Of a stretch of 64,000 bases of DNA, positions 63,329 to 64,000 are shown piece by piece. Both the position numbers and the translations under genes were made by a program. This stretch comes from Pictodentalium vernedei. Lineage: Eukaryota; Mollusca; Scaphopoda; Dentaliida; Dentaliidae. The notes under the pieces are model-generated. The model was not told where the DNA came from. It saw only the letters and a program-made list of their open reading frames with translations, and did not search any database. Position 1 is the first letter of the stretch, and every line of letters begins with the position of its first letter. The stretch is taken from assembly GCA_031216915.1 (NCBI GenBank), contig CM062290.1, positions 256,167,597-256,231,596 of the forward strand. The letters are read 5' to 3'.

Positions 63329-64000
63329 CAGATCTGATTCTCTATTTGTCCAATCAAGAGTAATCCAGTTTATGATGACAACTGGCCAAGTAGTGAGAAA
63401 ATCTGTGTCAAATTAACACAGCATTTACAATACCATTGTTGATTGCCATATCTAATTTCTATGGCTGATCTGACTTGATTATAAAACTAGCCACATAACA
63501 TGTGACAGTTGAAGGCCTATGCAGAGATCTTGGACTCTGAGCATGGCACCTCACTGGTAATACTATGCCATCTGACTACTACCAAATGAAATAAAGCATT
63601 TGGGGAGGGGGAGGGGGTGTAAACCCCCACTATGTTTTACACCTGTGATATATCCTACTGTTTCTGAGACCTCTGTGTTTAGGACACAAGTGTTTTAGAG
63701 ACGAGTAGATTGACATCCAAAAATTCTTTCTTTTTGTAAGTTACAATACAGAGTTCTGTTTCAGAAAACTTGACTCTACACCAGACTAACTGGCTAAAAC
63801 AACACAATTATACTCAAAAAGACCATTTTAACCCTCTGCACACTGATGTCAAAATACTGAAATTTCACATTGTACATTCTTTCCATCATGCATGGTTAAC
63901 CAATTTAGTCTTGTTTGAAAGACCTCAAAGAGCTTGTCAAACAAAATTGAACTGGTTAAATATCTAGCTGCTTGATGGGAAAAACTTTCAGGTTAAAATT
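63329..64000. repeat. No gene; piggyBac-type MITE at the window end
   Basis: A G-rich tract lies at 63602-63618. From about 63828, TTTTAACCCTCTGCACACTG starts a palindromic MITE (TCTTGTTTGAAAGACCTC...GAGCTTGTCAAACAAAAT) that probably runs beyond the window. It provides the empty-site comparison for element D1. Confidence 0.5.

Overview
This is eukaryotic nuclear DNA from an invertebrate, most likely a mollusc. The AT-rich sequence has no operons or bacterial signals. It is dense in DIRS1-type retrotransposons, 5S- and tRNA-derived SINEs, TTAA-flanked palindromic MITEs, Tc1/pogo elements and tandem-repeat elements resembling the pearl/Helentron-type families of bivalves. The mollusc assignment is inferred from this repeat spectrum, not from a diagnostic gene.

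One host gene is recognisable: the 3' part of a DCAF17 orthologue (DDB1- and CUL4-associated factor 17) on the + strand. Its exons are scattered through roughly 6.5-35.2 kb. Secure exons are 6492-6628, 24515-24624, 31601-31693, 33562-33714 and 35009-35200 (stop codon, with AATAAA 31 bases beyond it). A weaker candidate exon lies at 24853-24995. Upstream exons are outside the window. The 17.9-kb intron after the first exon is mostly transposon.

Region by region: 1-3947 is the 3' half of a DIRS element, with a tandem-repeat insertion in its right terminal repeat. A 3' relic of another DIRS lies at about 4850-5675. From 7862 to 20814 there is a DIRS element (copy 2) into which a second DIRS (copy 3, 13346-20344) has inserted. 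Both keep inverted terminal repeats and an internal complementary region (ICR) of about 88 bp. The ICR is the reverse complement of the left end joined to that of the right end. A Tc1 relic (22450-23874) sits in a diverged tandem array. The 25-35 kb region holds the remaining DCAF17 exons, several piggyBac-type palindromic MITEs, SINEs and a small intronless TATA-ORF-poly(A) unit (29.0-29.95 kb).

From 35.3 kb to the end no host gene is recognised. The sequence is made of tandem-repeat elements with Helentron-associated (HINE-like) architecture (36.3-38.3, 40.3-41.5, 49.1-50.8, 52.3-55.1, 55.2-57.9 and 60.1-61.1 kb), a pogo-like element with exact TIRs (48227-51233), a Tc1 element (53077-54575), a LINE 3' fragment, several SINE families sharing one 3' tail, and MITEs. 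All transposon genes seen here are broken.
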